Positions 55,301 to 63,814 of a stretch of DNA of 64,000 bases are shown piece after piece. The notes below the pieces were generated by a model. It was not told the DNA's origin and made no database searches. It saw nothing but the letters and a program-made list of their open reading frames with translations. Origin of the DNA: Allobaculum stercoricanis DSM 13633 (lineage in GTDB: Bacteria > Bacillota_I > Bacilli_A > Erysipelotrichales > Erysipelotrichaceae). A program made the position numbers and the translations under genes. The stretch covers positions 721,479 through 785,478 of the forward strand of contig NZ_KB913034.1 of NCBI RefSeq assembly GCF_000384195.1, given 5' to 3'. Position 1 is the first letter of the stretch; every line of letters starts with the position of its first letter.

Positions 55301-56532
55301 TGGATACTGACCTTCAAACAGGAGCAGGGGATGATTTTGTATTCTCTGCTAGATCCGCAGATAACTACCCAGCAACTTTAGCTAATCGTATGTTGGGTGG
55401 TGGAGCTGTTCAGTGGTACAAAGATGGGGCTGTTTATCTGCCAGGGGCCGGCTTATATCCAACGACTAGCGATACGCCTCGGTATGGTATGGATGGTTCA
55501 GACCCTAATCCAGTAACTGTGAACGGATATAAAGAATGTTTAGCTTTGAAGGCAATTCCACTTTCTGATGAAGTTAAAAATGTTGCTAGAAATGAAGCAA
55601 GTTTGATCATTACTGGAAATACAGCGGATAAAGGTGGCGGTATCGGCTCAAATGGCGGTATTGTCATCGGAACAGAAGCGACAACTGAAGTTGATGTAAA
55701 TAAGGTATGGATTGGGGATCGGGAGAATGATCGCCCTGCATCGATTACAGTAAACCTACTTGGTAATGGTGTAGTCATTGATACTGTTACTTTAACGGCA
55801 GAAAACAATTGGGCGCATAAATTTGCCAACCTGCCGACAGTTGATAAAAATGGGCAATCTTATACTTATACGGTATCTGAAGTAGCTGTCCCTGGATACA
55901 CAAGCGTGATTACCGGTGATGTTCAAACTGGATTTACGATCACCAACACGAAAACGGACAGCCCAACTAGCTCTACAAGCTTAAAAGTAGAAAAGATCTG
56001 GAAGCTAGATAATGGTGGTAAAGCGACTGAATCTATTCAAGTTAAATTACTTCGTGATGGAAAACAGTATGAAATCGTAGAACTAAATGAGGAAAATGGA
56101 TGGAAATATTCTTGGAATCAATTGGACGATCAATATGATTGGTCGGTTACCGAAGTAGATATTCCTGACGGCTTTACAGCAATCGTTTCTCATCAAGGAA
56201 ATCAATGGACAATCACTAACGATGATCAACCAAATCCAACAGGCCCAACGGATCCATCTAAACCAACAGACCCTTCTAAACCAACAGACCCTTCTAAACC
56301 AACAGACCCTTCTAAACCGACAGATCCATCAAAGCCAACGGATCCATCAAAACCAACGGATCCGTCTAAACCAACGGATCCGTCTAAACCAAATGGAAAT
56401 AATGGATCTTCACAAACACCACCAACTGGATACAATACGAATCTAGTTCTCTCACTTAACTTGCTTATTCTGTCTACTGCTGCAATTGCTTGGATCGCAA
56501 TTTTTGGTCGTAAAAAAATATACGGTAAGTAA
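52366..56532 (+). CDS. Cell-wall-anchored LRR/beta-helix/Cna-B surface protein
   Basis: This 1388-aa protein has a signal peptide (CLSVLLSLAMLTSPCSQVAFA), a pre-domain to about 200, and BspA-type leucine-rich repeats (about 205-575; LTTIPDLSQVTNIGEYAFEKC). A right-handed beta-helix region follows (about 600-1085; repeated SGGSISGN-type motifs), then two Cna-B domains (about 1105-1195, 1205-1287), eight PTDPSK repeats (1294-1341), a PPTG sorting motif (1352-1355), a membrane helix and a KK-type tail. Sortase should attach it to the wall, where such proteins serve adhesion. The start is TTG without a convincing ribosome site, directly after an IS110 element. Start uncertain. Confidence 0.85.
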   Translation: MVTEKRCLSVLLSLAMLTSPCSQVAFAYDVDVATYQTDDAAESTIAQISMLDETVAVQYVPQSGEGKEISASPILPTTLEAIAYQAESELQPISIEGVTWTATPEYDPTIPGEYIFTPILPQGYTLAQDVELPMITVVVEMNETTSLYASGEVIEDVEIELEGFTYTFDLDTENKTACMTDISEPAQESTVTVPETFEYNGEVYTTTELSWGLFSSDIANVTGLILPNTLEDANVSFSRFPDLKELTIPGSVKNFDGDFQNMDKLQTLTFSEGVEEISANSMVNNCEALTTVNLPSTLKRITATSVFGGASALQNISLPDGLVITQISLFSDCTALTSVDLPASITEIPESTFSGCTNLQSVTAQGTITNIGLRAFNECPNLTTIPDLSQVTNIGEYAFEKCESLTGPVDLGNVTNMGGYAFSECKKLSGALDLSKLDVIPAYAFTYASGITDIQFSDHLTSIGDWAFVWAGVSTLDFPKTLQTIGTYAFYNASRLSGTIKIPDSVISIGIGTFQSTVVERFEIGSGIESIDADVFTDNAALKEIVFDNSQDNVTITGTLPANITVTYAQQSIDDNVGDKISDDTNAPTLQEAVNAAAQAENGIVTLEKHIKLNEVVTVPSGNTVTITTEQPYQIAGTQTANDLKNLFEVEPGGSLVISGPVTLFGRYNTGSIVLNKGMFELTGEAVVTGSKITNDSANGTGTAGLGVIDSRGEGAVFTLSGGKITDNALNSNTVAYSGIVRASEGARVQITDGEISNNDATTAAALNCSSGVLLYGNASGEMSGGSISGNAGHRGSAVMLWGDDENQRTTFELSGSGEITGNVCTSARKDKGSGAVHVENNATLIMSGGSISNNKGVQGAGICVVDGHLQQNQPEYKTAFVMNGGIISGNRGNTGGGIYSYSNGVELNAGTISNNTAANMGGGMYCEGNYDYYSTMHLSNALITNNTARQGGGMWFCATGTTTVHVTDGAAIFDNTAVDTDLQTGAGDDFVFSARSADNYPATLANRMLGGGAVQWYKDGAVYLPGAGLYPTTSDTPRYGMDGSDPNPVTVNGYKECLALKAIPLSDEVKNVARNEASLIITGNTADKGGGIGSNGGIVIGTEATTEVDVNKVWIGDRENDRPASITVNLLGNGVVIDTVTLTAENNWAHKFANLPTVDKNGQSYTYTVSEVAVPGYTSVITGDVQTGFTITNTKTDSPTSSTSLKVEKIWKLDNGGKATESIQVKLLRDGKQYEIVELNEENGWKYSWNQLDDQYDWSVTEVDIPDGFTAIVSHQGNQWTITNDDQPNPTGPTDPSKPTDPSKPTDPSKPTDPSKPTDPSKPTDPSKPTDPSKPTDPSKPNGNNGSSQTPPTGYNTNLVLSLNLLILSTAAIAWIAIFGRKKIYGK
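56245..56388 (+). repeat. Eight 18-bp tandem repeats encoding PTDPSK
   Basis: Eight units of CCAACRGAYCCNTCTAAA run without interruption. Units 2-4 are identical, as are units 7-8, showing recent duplication. They form the wall-spanning stalk and are prone to length variation. Confidence 0.95.
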
Positions 56533-56558
56533 TTGAGAAAAGTCTTGTTTGTTATCAC

Positions 56559-56595
56559 AACGCCTTTGCGATTAAATTTGTAAAGGCGTTTTATT
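56559..56595 (+). terminator. Terminator after the surface-protein gene
   Basis: AACGCCTTT (56559-56567) pairs with AAAGGCGTT (56582-56590), followed by TTATT. From 56596 to 56906 I see only AT-rich sequence with a possible TATAAT near 56811. Confidence 0.75.
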
Positions 56596-56906
56596 ATGCC
56601 TTCGGTTGGATGAAAATAGGCTTGAATCAGCATAATGATCAAAACAGCATGTTTTATGGATTCAATCTTGTATGGCATAATCCATAAGTATAATTTTGAT
56701 TCGAATGTTTACTTAAAAATAACGAAGTATAAAGAAAGTGAATCTTTTTATAATTAAAATTGTGAGTGGATCATGTCGTAAAATTTTGATTTCTCACAAG
56801 GATTGCGGTTATAATAATTGGCATTGACGGTTTTACGAAAATATGAATGATTTAAATTAATTTTCGATATTTAAAGCGAATTTTAAATGGAATCGATGGA
56901 GGCTTT

Positions 56907-57461
56907 ATGTTTAAACGTTTACTCACTGGACTTTTGCTTATGACATTTTTAGTCGGGTGTGGTTGTTCTTCGAAAGATGGCAATCAGGCAAGTCAACAAA
57001 ACTCTACCCAAAATGGCAATAGCCAAGCTCTAGTTGATGAACACGGCCATATCATTAAAACGACAAAAGCTAAAGATGATATCGAAGTTGACTTAACGAC
57101 ACAAGGATGGCAATTAAAAACAATCAATGCCGGAGAGCTTGGTTTATCGGATCGTCCCAATATTACGCAATCATTTGGCGGATATAGTCCAGATACGGGA
57201 CGCATGATTTTTGCGTTGTGGTTTACAAGTGAACAAGAAGCAAAAGATGCGTACAGTGTGTATTTAAATGGGGAAGCGAATATCAAAAACCAAGATGGTG
57301 AAAACTATCAACAATCTTTGGTTCAATTAGAAGGTGAACAAGGAATTTGGTTATTGCGTCAAATTGAAAAAGAAGTGTTGGGCATTTGGGCTCCTAATGG
57401 CACGAGTCAAGCAGATTTAATCAGTGTTTTGGATAGTTTCCAAGAAAATGCCAAAGCTTAA
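56907..57461 (+). CDS. Small lipoprotein, unknown
   Basis: This 184-aa lipoprotein has signal peptide FKRLLTGLLLMTFLVGCG (lipobox LVGC), a Ser/Asn/Gln-rich linker and a globular part (LTTQGWQLKTINAGELGL, IFALWFTSEQEAKDAYSVYL, ENYQQSLVQLEGEQGIWLLR). No family is recognised. It is anchored on the outer face of the membrane. TGGAGG precedes the ATG. Confidence 0.72.
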   Translation: MFKRLLTGLLLMTFLVGCGCSSKDGNQASQQNSTQNGNSQALVDEHGHIIKTTKAKDDIEVDLTTQGWQLKTINAGELGLSDRPNITQSFGGYSPDTGRMIFALWFTSEQEAKDAYSVYLNGEANIKNQDGENYQQSLVQLEGEQGIWLLRQIEKEVLGIWAPNGTSQADLISVLDSFQENAKA

Positions 57462-57474
57462 AAAAGAAAAGATT

Positions 57475-57519
57475 GCGTTTTGTTGAGGGCTTTATAAGCA
57501 AAAAACAAAACGCTTTTTT
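57475..57519 (+). terminator. Terminator after the lipoprotein gene
   Basis: GCGTTTTGTT (57475-57484) pairs with AACAAAACGC (57504-57513), followed by TTTTTT. Confidence 0.82.
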
Positions 57520-57551
57520 GTTGGATCGACTTCATATTGAAAAACGAGCAG

Positions 57552-57576
57552 AAAAAAACACCATCAAGCGATGGCG
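57552..57576 (-). terminator. Terminator of tRNA-Pro
   Basis: On the minus strand CGCCATC pairs with GATGGTG around GCTT, followed by seven T, 13 bp beyond the tRNA 3' end. Confidence 0.85.
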
Positions 57577-57588
57577 TTAATATTTAAG

Positions 57589-57665
57589 TGGTCAGGATGG
57601 CGGGATTCGAACCCGCGCTCTCTTGGTCCCGAACCAAGCACTTTACCAAGCTAAGCTACATCCTG
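57589..57665 (-). tRNA. tRNA-Pro (anticodon CGG)
   Basis: The minus strand folds as a cloverleaf. The acceptor is CAGGATG/CATCCTG with discriminator A and an encoded CCA; the D arm lies in AGCTTAGCTTGGTAAAGTGCT. The anticodon stem CTTGG/CCAAG holds TTCGGGA (anticodon CGG), and the T arm is GCGGGTTCGAATCCCGC. It reads proline CCG codons. Confidence 0.95.
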
Positions 57666-57677
57666 GAAACAAATCGT

Positions 57678-57705
57678 ATTTTATCACGATTCAAGCAAAT
57701 CACAA
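57678..57705 (-). promoter_or_regulatory. Probable tRNA-Pro promoter
   Basis: On the minus strand TTGTGA (57705-57700) and TAAAAT (57683-57678) are 16 bp apart, with the -10 box 12 bp before the tRNA. The remaining gap to 57987 shows nothing else I recognise. Confidence 0.4.
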
Positions 57706-57987
57706 CCTATGAACCTGAACAAGAAAATCTACAAGGTATCGGTACCATATTGATGCTTGCTTCGATAATTAGTCAATTTGCGATCTCTTTTTGAAAGCTT
57801 CGGTTGATCCTGGATAAAAAGCATTGAATTTTGTCAGAAAATTGCATATAAATTTGTCGAATCACTGTATAACGTGAATTAGAGTCAAGTACCTTGTATA
57901 GGTGAATATGAGGTTTTGCGTCAGTCTTTCTATCGTCGACTTTTGAGGATGGAAACAACTGGCGTATTTTTTTAGGAGTGTGAAGAG

Positions 57988-59322
57988 ATGGAACGAGCTG
58001 CAATTCGAACAGAGTTTTTGCGCTATATTCTATTGAGCGTTTTAGGAACACTGGGTGTTTCTTGTTATATTTTGGTGGATACATATTTCGTTGCGGAAGG
58101 GCTGGGTTCAAATGGTCTAGCTGCTTTGAATATTGCAATTCCTGCATACAATTTAATCCATGGTACAGGATTGATGATCGGGATGGGCGCGGCAACCAAA
58201 TTTTCTATTTGTAAAAGCCAAGGAAACCAAGGATTAGTCAATCGCATATATACCAATACGTTATATTTAGCTTTAGCATTTTCCATTATTTATATGTTGC
58301 CGGCGTTTTTCTGTTCTCGCCAAATTGCAAGTTTACTTGGGGCAAATGCGGAAATTTTAGAACTAACCAATACGTATTTACAAACGTTGATGCTCTTTTC
58401 GCCAGCATTGATTCTGAATAATATTTTTCTTTGTTTATTGCGCAATGATGGCAGTCCGCATTTAGCCATGATGGCAACATTAATGGGAAGCTGCTCCAAT
58501 ATGTTGATGGATTACATTTTTATTTTTCCATGCAAGATGGGTATGTTAGGGGCGATTTTAGCTACGGGAATTTCGCCGATTTTGAGTATGTTGATGATGA
58601 CACCACATTGGTTGAAACGCAAAAATACATTTCACTTCATCAAAACGAAAATTGATCTGCGCATTATGAGTTGGGATTTATCAATCGGTTTTCCTTCCTT
58701 TGTTGCCCAAATTTCAACGGGAATTGTGATGATTACCTTCAATGCGATTATTCTTCAATTAGAAGGAAATATCGGGATTGCGGCTTATGGGGTGATTGCG
58801 AATATCGCTTTAGTCGTAACCGGAATTCATACGGGGATTGGTCAAGGGGTACAACCTTTAATTAGTCGCTATTTTGGCCAAGGAAAACATGAACAACTTC
58901 AACTTGTTTATCGCTATGCCAAACTTACGGCATTTGCCGCTTCAGCATTGATGTATGCGGTGATCTTTGTTTTTGCAACACCAATTACAGCGGTCTTCAA
59001 TAGTGAGGGCAGTGCGACTTTACAAATGATTTCGGAACTCGGCTTAAAGCTGTATTTTCTATCTGCTCCCTTTGTGGGCTATAACACGATTTTGGCGACT
59101 TATTTCACATCAATTGAAAAGACCCTTCCGGCTCATGTTTTATCGATTTTGCGCGGATTGATCTTAATTCTACCAATCGCATTTATTCTTGCTTATATCG
59201 GTCAAATGGTTGGTGTATGGCTGGCTTATCCGGTAACTGAATGCATTGCAGCAATCCTTGGTTTTTGTATTTTCAACAAACAAATGAAGAAAAGAAAACA
59301 AGCGCAATTCAACGTCGACTAA
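57988..59322 (+). CDS. MATE-family efflux protein
   Basis: This 444-aa membrane protein has 12 predicted helices in two homologous halves. It starts FLRYILLSVLGTLGVSCYILVDTYFVAEGLG and contains GMGAATKFSICKSQGNQ and GIGQGVQPLISRYFGQGKHEQL, typical of multidrug and toxin extrusion proteins. Export of cationic compounds by Na+ or H+ exchange is the family role; the substrate is unknown. GGAG lies about 10 nt before the ATG. It is monocistronic. Confidence 0.92.
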   Translation: MERAAIRTEFLRYILLSVLGTLGVSCYILVDTYFVAEGLGSNGLAALNIAIPAYNLIHGTGLMIGMGAATKFSICKSQGNQGLVNRIYTNTLYLALAFSIIYMLPAFFCSRQIASLLGANAEILELTNTYLQTLMLFSPALILNNIFLCLLRNDGSPHLAMMATLMGSCSNMLMDYIFIFPCKMGMLGAILATGISPILSMLMMTPHWLKRKNTFHFIKTKIDLRIMSWDLSIGFPSFVAQISTGIVMITFNAIILQLEGNIGIAAYGVIANIALVVTGIHTGIGQGVQPLISRYFGQGKHEQLQLVYRYAKLTAFAASALMYAVIFVFATPITAVFNSEGSATLQMISELGLKLYFLSAPFVGYNTILATYFTSIEKTLPAHVLSILRGLILILPIAFILAYIGQMVGVWLAYPVTECIAAILGFCIFNKQMKKRKQAQFNVD

Positions 59323-59374
59323 TCCTAAACTGACAATGGATAAGTGAAAATTATTCGAAATTAATAGAATTGAA

Positions 59375-59420
59375 AAAGGCTTTGCCAATGCCCATTTAAT
59401 GGGAAGGTAAAGTCTTTTTT
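59375..59420 (+). terminator. Terminator after the MATE gene
   Basis: AAAGGCTTTGCC (59375-59386) pairs with GGTAAAGTCTTT (59406-59417), with an inner CCCAT/ATGGG stem and a T run. Confidence 0.85.
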
Positions 59421-59506
59421 GTCACTGTTATTGTCAAATTTTTTAGCTATAACCAAGAGGTTGAATAGTTGTAGAGTAAATTTCTTTCGGATTTTTATCT
59501 TTTGAT

Positions 59507-59520
59507 TAAAATAGACCCAT
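59507..59520 (+). promoter_or_regulatory. -10 box almost at the proB start codon
   Basis: TAAAAT (59507-59512) lies 6 bp before the proB ATG, and no Shine-Dalgarno precedes that ATG. If used, the transcript would be leaderless or nearly so. The -35 region is weak. Confidence 0.35.
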
Positions 59521-60361
59521 GAAAATGTTAAGAGAAAAAATAAAAGATGCAAAACGCATCGTGATCAAAGTCGGATCTTCGTCTTTGACTTATCCAGAAA
59601 CGGGAAAACTGGATCTAGCTAAAATGGAAGTTTTAGTGCGCCAATTAAGCTCCTTACAAAATGCGGGAAAAGACGTTGTTCTTGTTTCTTCTGGAGCAAT
59701 CATGGTGGGCTGGCAAGCTTTAGGATTAGATAGTCGTCCACAAGCTGTTTCCCAAAGACAAGCTTGTGCCTCTGTTGGCCAAGCGCGATTAATGATGTTG
59801 TATCAAAAATTCTTTTCTGAATATGGACAACATTGTTCACAGATTTTATTGACGAAATATTCACTCGTACATGATCAACCAAGAAACAATGCGATGAATA
59901 CATTTGAAGAACTTCTTCGTTTAGGTGTTATTCCAATCGTCAATGAAAATGACACGATTTCAACGGATGAAATTGAAGTAGGCGATAATGACACCCTTAG
60001 TGCAATTGTCGCTTCACTCATCCAAGCTGATTTATTGATTTTATTATCGGATATCGATGGATTATATACAGATGATCCGAATAAAAATCCCAATGCGCAG
60101 TTTATCGATGAAGTGCAAGAACTAAGCGAAGAGATTTTAAAACTTGGCAAAGGATCTTCTAGTGCGGTAGGGACAGGCGGAATGGCCACCAAACTTAATG
60201 CTGCAAAACTAGCAAGTGCGAGCGGTTGTGACATGGTGATTGCCAATGCTCAAGATTTCCATATTATTTCGCGCATTATGCAAGCAGAAAAAGAAGGAAC
60301 GTTCTTTGTCGCAAATCAAGATCCAAATTATCGATTGGATCAATTTTTGGAGGCATTATGA
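59519..60361 (+). CDS. proB: Glutamate 5-kinase
   Basis: This 280-aa amino-acid kinase starts KRIVIKVGSSSLT. It contains VLVSSGAIMVGWQALG, IPIVNENDTISTDEIEVGDNDTLSAIVA and GTGGMATKLNAAKLA. It phosphorylates glutamate, the first step of proline synthesis. It is the short form without the C-terminal PUA domain. Its stop overlaps the proA start (ATGA). A second ATG at 59525 is possible. Confidence 0.95.
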   Translation: MKMLREKIKDAKRIVIKVGSSSLTYPETGKLDLAKMEVLVRQLSSLQNAGKDVVLVSSGAIMVGWQALGLDSRPQAVSQRQACASVGQARLMMLYQKFFSEYGQHCSQILLTKYSLVHDQPRNNAMNTFEELLRLGVIPIVNENDTISTDEIEVGDNDTLSAIVASLIQADLLILLSDIDGLYTDDPNKNPNAQFIDEVQELSEEILKLGKGSSSAVGTGGMATKLNAAKLASASGCDMVIANAQDFHIISRIMQAEKEGTFFVANQDPNYRLDQFLEAL

Positions 60362-61614
60362 GTACACTGATTCAACAACTCGGCAAGCAAGCTAAAGAAG
60401 CATCCCGAGTTCTCGCGAAATTAACAACGCAACAAAAAAATGAAATTCTTGTTCAAGCCGCAAATGCTTTATTAGATCATAGTGATGAAATATTAAAAGC
60501 AAATGCGCAAGATTTAGAGCGCGCTAAACAAAATGATATGCCTAAACCACTTCAAGATCGTTTGATGCTTAGCCAAGCGCGTATTGAAGCAATCGCAAAA
60601 GGGATGCAAGAAGTCGCTGAACTCGAAGATCCTGTTGGGCAATTTGTCCATATGGAAAAACGTCCAAATGGTTTATATATGATGCAAAAACGAGTTCCTT
60701 TTGGTGTTATTGCAGTCATTTATGAAGCTCGTCCAAATGTGACGGCAGATGTCTTTGCGCTTTGTTTTAAATCAGGCAATGCGACAATTTTAAAAGGTGG
60801 CAAAGATGCAGCGTGCAGCAATCTTGCGATTGTTACAGTGTTGCAACAAGCATTACGCCAAGCAGGAATAACAGAACATGCAGTGCAATTATTAGAAGAT
60901 AATTCGCGCGAAACATCTCGTGAATTAATGCGTTGTCATGATTATGTAGATGTATTGATTCCACGCGGAGGAGCGGGATTAATCCGTTCTGTTATTGAAA
61001 CGGCAACGGTACCTGTCATTGAAACTGGAACGGGCAATTGCCATGTTTTTGTAGACGATTCAGCTGATTTAGACATGGCAGTATCGATTATCGTCAATGG
61101 CAAGACACAACGCGTTGGTGTATGTAATGCGGTTGAATCATTACTTGTAACGCCAAAGAATGCCAAAGTATTATTAGAGCGATTGGATCAAGAATTTTCA
61201 AAATATCCTGTCACTATTCATGCCCAAAAAGAGCTTTTGGACTATGTCCAACAAAATCCAAAATTTGAAGCAACAACAGAGGATTGGAAAACAGAATATT
61301 TAGATTATGAAATCTCCATTAAAGTCGTTAAGGATATCGATGAAGCGATTGAACATATTAATTGCTATAATACCGGTCATTCCGAATGCATCGTCACCCA
61401 AGATTTCAAACATGCTGAACAGTTTTTAGATGAAGTGGATGCGGCGGCTGTTTATGTTAATGCTTCTACTCGTTTTACCGATGGACATGAATTTGGCTTG
61501 GGAGCGGAAATTGGTATTTCTACCCAAAAGCTGCATGCTAGAGGGCCAATGGGATTACAGGCATTAACGACGACTAAATTTGTGATTTACGGAAATGGAC
61601 AAGTCCGCCCTTAA
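60358..61614 (+). CDS. proA: Gamma-glutamyl phosphate reductase
   Basis: This 418-aa NADPH-dependent reductase has VPFGVIAVIYEARPNVTADVFALCFKSGNA, IPRGGAGLIRSVIETATVPVIETGTGNCH, and the catalytic cysteine region TQRVGVCNAVESLLV. The C-terminus NASTRFTDGHEFGLGAEIGISTQKLHARGPMG is typical. It makes glutamate semialdehyde from the ProB product. proC is not in the window. Confidence 0.96.
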   Translation: MSTLIQQLGKQAKEASRVLAKLTTQQKNEILVQAANALLDHSDEILKANAQDLERAKQNDMPKPLQDRLMLSQARIEAIAKGMQEVAELEDPVGQFVHMEKRPNGLYMMQKRVPFGVIAVIYEARPNVTADVFALCFKSGNATILKGGKDAACSNLAIVTVLQQALRQAGITEHAVQLLEDNSRETSRELMRCHDYVDVLIPRGGAGLIRSVIETATVPVIETGTGNCHVFVDDSADLDMAVSIIVNGKTQRVGVCNAVESLLVTPKNAKVLLERLDQEFSKYPVTIHAQKELLDYVQQNPKFEATTEDWKTEYLDYEISIKVVKDIDEAIEHINCYNTGHSECIVTQDFKHAEQFLDEVDAAAVYVNASTRFTDGHEFGLGAEIGISTQKLHARGPMGLQALTTTKFVIYGNGQVRP

Positions 61615-61636
61615 TCCAAATGGAATAACAATTTCT

Positions 61637-62410
61637 ATGACAACAAATACAAACAAAAAAGAAATTCGCGCAATTTGGATTGATGTTGACCAAACACTAT
61701 TAGATTTTGATTTATGTGCGAAATCGGCTTTGATCGATGTCTTTGCTTGGAAAAATTTGGAATGGAAAGAAGAATACTATCCTATTTTTTTAGTCGAAAA
61801 CGCCAAGTTATGGGATCAAATTGAAGAAGGACAAATCACAAGAGATCAGTTGCGAAAAATTCGTTTTGAAATCATGTTTGAAAAATGGCAAATTTCTGAT
61901 CATCCAGATTCCGAATTTGAAGCTTATTTTTCTAAACAGCTGCATAGCTATGCCCATCCAATGCCAAACGCTTTACAAGTTTTACAAACACTTGTTCAAC
62001 AAAATTACCCACTGTATATCGTTTCGAATGGTCCGGCAAAAGGACAACGCAATCGATTGCAAAAAGCAGGGATGTTAGAATTGTTTAAACACGTCTTTAC
62101 GAGCGAAGAATTAGGTTATGAAAAACCAAATGTACAATTTTTTGAACAAGCGCTTTTGCAAGTAAGAATCGATCAAGATGACCCGACCATTTGTCCAAGT
62201 CAAATTCTTGTCATTGGCGATTCTTGGAAAGCTGATATTTGTGGATCATTAGCATTTGGCTCGCAGAGCATTTGGTTTAGACGCAATCGTGAATTTGATC
62301 CTTTCGAACACCCCGATGAGCCTAGTGTGCTAGAAGCATATAATTGGAACGAAGTGATGGAAATGATTTCTTCAACATTTACTTCGCCAATTTCTCAATC
62401 TAATGAATAA
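61637..62410 (+). CDS. HAD hydrolase, YjjG-like nucleotidase type
   Basis: This HAD phosphatase of about 257 aa has IWIDVDQTLLDFD (motif I), IVSNGPAKGQRNRLQKAGM (motif II), EELGYEKPNVQFFEQAL (motif III Lys) and VIGDSWKADICGSLAFG (motif IV). The YjjG group dephosphorylates nucleoside monophosphates. ATG at 61637 lies 22 bp after proA; an earlier ATG (61595) inside proA is possible. It is probably cotranscribed with proBA. Confidence 0.88.
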   Translation: MTTNTNKKEIRAIWIDVDQTLLDFDLCAKSALIDVFAWKNLEWKEEYYPIFLVENAKLWDQIEEGQITRDQLRKIRFEIMFEKWQISDHPDSEFEAYFSKQLHSYAHPMPNALQVLQTLVQQNYPLYIVSNGPAKGQRNRLQKAGMLELFKHVFTSEELGYEKPNVQFFEQALLQVRIDQDDPTICPSQILVIGDSWKADICGSLAFGSQSIWFRRNREFDPFEHPDEPSVLEAYNWNEVMEMISSTFTSPISQSNE

Positions 62411-62456
62411 AATCATGCAAACTCTTTTAGATGATGGATCAAAGTAGATCTGATAA

Positions 62457-62515
62457 GCTCCCAATTTATTGAACACGATCAATACAAAAATCATGTTCAT
62501 TAATAGGGAGCTTTT
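62457..62515 (+). terminator. Terminator of the proBA operon
   Basis: GCTCCC (62457-62462) pairs with GGGAGC (62506-62511), and an inner TTATTGAACA/TGTTCATTAA stem extends it; TTTTC follows. Confidence 0.8.
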
Positions 62516-62530
62516 CTTATGGGAAAAAGA

Positions 62531-62560
62531 AAAAAGAGTATCTACGCTAAGACACTCTTT
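62531..62560 (-). terminator. Terminator of the DUF4317 gene
   Basis: On the minus strand AAAGAGTGTC pairs with GATACTCTTT around an 8-nt loop, followed by a T run. Confidence 0.8.
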
Positions 62561-62584
62561 GAAGTTTATGCAGGTGTTGAAAGA

Positions 62585-63814
62585 CTAAAACGTTGAATTT
62601 GTATCAGATTCCAGTAAAGGTTGGGCATCTGCTTCTTGTTTGTCTTGTGTTGGTAAGACCCGAATTGCTTTAGCAGGGGTAAGTAAATTGGCGGGGAGTC
62701 CGGAAATTTCTAAACCATCATTCATTTCAATGACTAAACAAGGACGACCATCGATTGTTTTTGTACGTACAAATTCTAGGGCGTCATCACGAATAGAAAT
62801 TGAGATCGAAGGCGCTTTGAAAGAAACTTTACCTGTTTCCATTAAATTGACAGCCGCAACTTCTTGGTCTTCTAAAATTTTACTAAAGGAAGAGTCGAAA
62901 AAATGCATGTTTTCATCAGGGGCACCTGAAGCGACTAGTAAATCTTTAATGCGGGTTTTATCCATCATGACCATGGAATCTTCATTGTCATTTTCGTCGA
63001 TATAATCAGCTAAATTTTCATGGAACTTCAATGCGGTTTTCGTATCCATTCCATTAGGGAAAATATCAGCGATCACTTTCGCAAAGCCTTCAGCTTGTTC
63101 AGGAGCGGAGCTGACAAAAGGAATATGGAAGTAATCCTCAATTAAATCGATATTTGGTTTTTTGGCGCTTTTGGCATGATAGAGAAAGTGGTTCACATCA
63201 CTAGCACGCCCACTAAAGGACGGGTATAAAAATGCATCAAGTGGTGGGGTAACGATTTGCATTTCGTCGTTTACTTTGCGTTGCACTTCGTTTGTTTCAT
63301 GATTGTAGAATAAACCGATTTCAGTCAGTTTTGCTTCTGAAATAGCGACGATCATAAAACGGAATACCGAGTTTTCTTCGAGAATTTCGTTGTTTTTATT
63401 TAAAGCTGGAGCGGCGTACTCAAAAATACCAGCGATGATATAAACAGGGTTGCGATAGTCGCCTTTCACTAATAAATCTTTAACGAGTTGTTCAAATTCT
63501 TCTTTGATTAAAAGTGAGCCATTTTTATAGGCAAAGAAAGTTTCTTGTAGGGCTTTAGATTCAGGAACGCTATGATCAAAACCGTATTCGATTAAGTTTT
63601 TTCCATAAGTTCCAGATAAACTTTTTTTAAAAATATCGAAGAAGAGTTCACCTTCTTCTTTTTCTAAAGTGTCGCCATGAATTAAACGCGTAAAGCGAAC
63701 GACAGGTTCGCCATCGTTGCAACGGCCGTAACCTTCTTGGATTCCTTTTAAATAAAGCGTTTCGTTTTCGTATTTTAACTGTTTTTTAATTTCGTTTAGT
63801 TCTTTTTTATTCAT
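62585..63814 (-). CDS. DUF4317-family protein
   Basis: This 409-aa soluble protein starts MNKKELNEIKKQL and contains YGRCNDGEPVVRFTR, KSLSGTYGKNLIEYGF, VTPPLDAFLYPSFSGRASDVNHFLYH and MMDKTRIKDLLVASGAPDE, consistent with the DUF4317 family of Bacillota. Its function is unknown. It is a single gene with its own terminator. Confidence 0.82.
   Translation of the reverse strand: MNKKELNEIKKQLKYENETLYLKGIQEGYGRCNDGEPVVRFTRLIHGDTLEKEEGELFFDIFKKSLSGTYGKNLIEYGFDHSVPESKALQETFFAYKNGSLLIKEEFEQLVKDLLVKGDYRNPVYIIAGIFEYAAPALNKNNEILEENSVFRFMIVAISEAKLTEIGLFYNHETNEVQRKVNDEMQIVTPPLDAFLYPSFSGRASDVNHFLYHAKSAKKPNIDLIEDYFHIPFVSSAPEQAEGFAKVIADIFPNGMDTKTALKFHENLADYIDENDNEDSMVMMDKTRIKDLLVASGAPDENMHFFDSSFSKILEDQEVAAVNLMETGKVSFKAPSISISIRDDALEFVRTKTIDGRPCLVIEMNDGLEISGLPANLLTPAKAIRVLPTQDKQEADAQPLLESDTNSTF

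Noticed and set aside
56226..56678. Antisense ORF rich in GSVGLDG-type repeats
   Set aside because: It is only the reverse frame of the PTDPSK repeats.
57588..57794. Plus-strand ORF across the tRNA region
   Set aside because: It is the complement of tRNA-Pro; it has no ribosome site and its codons follow the tRNA structure.
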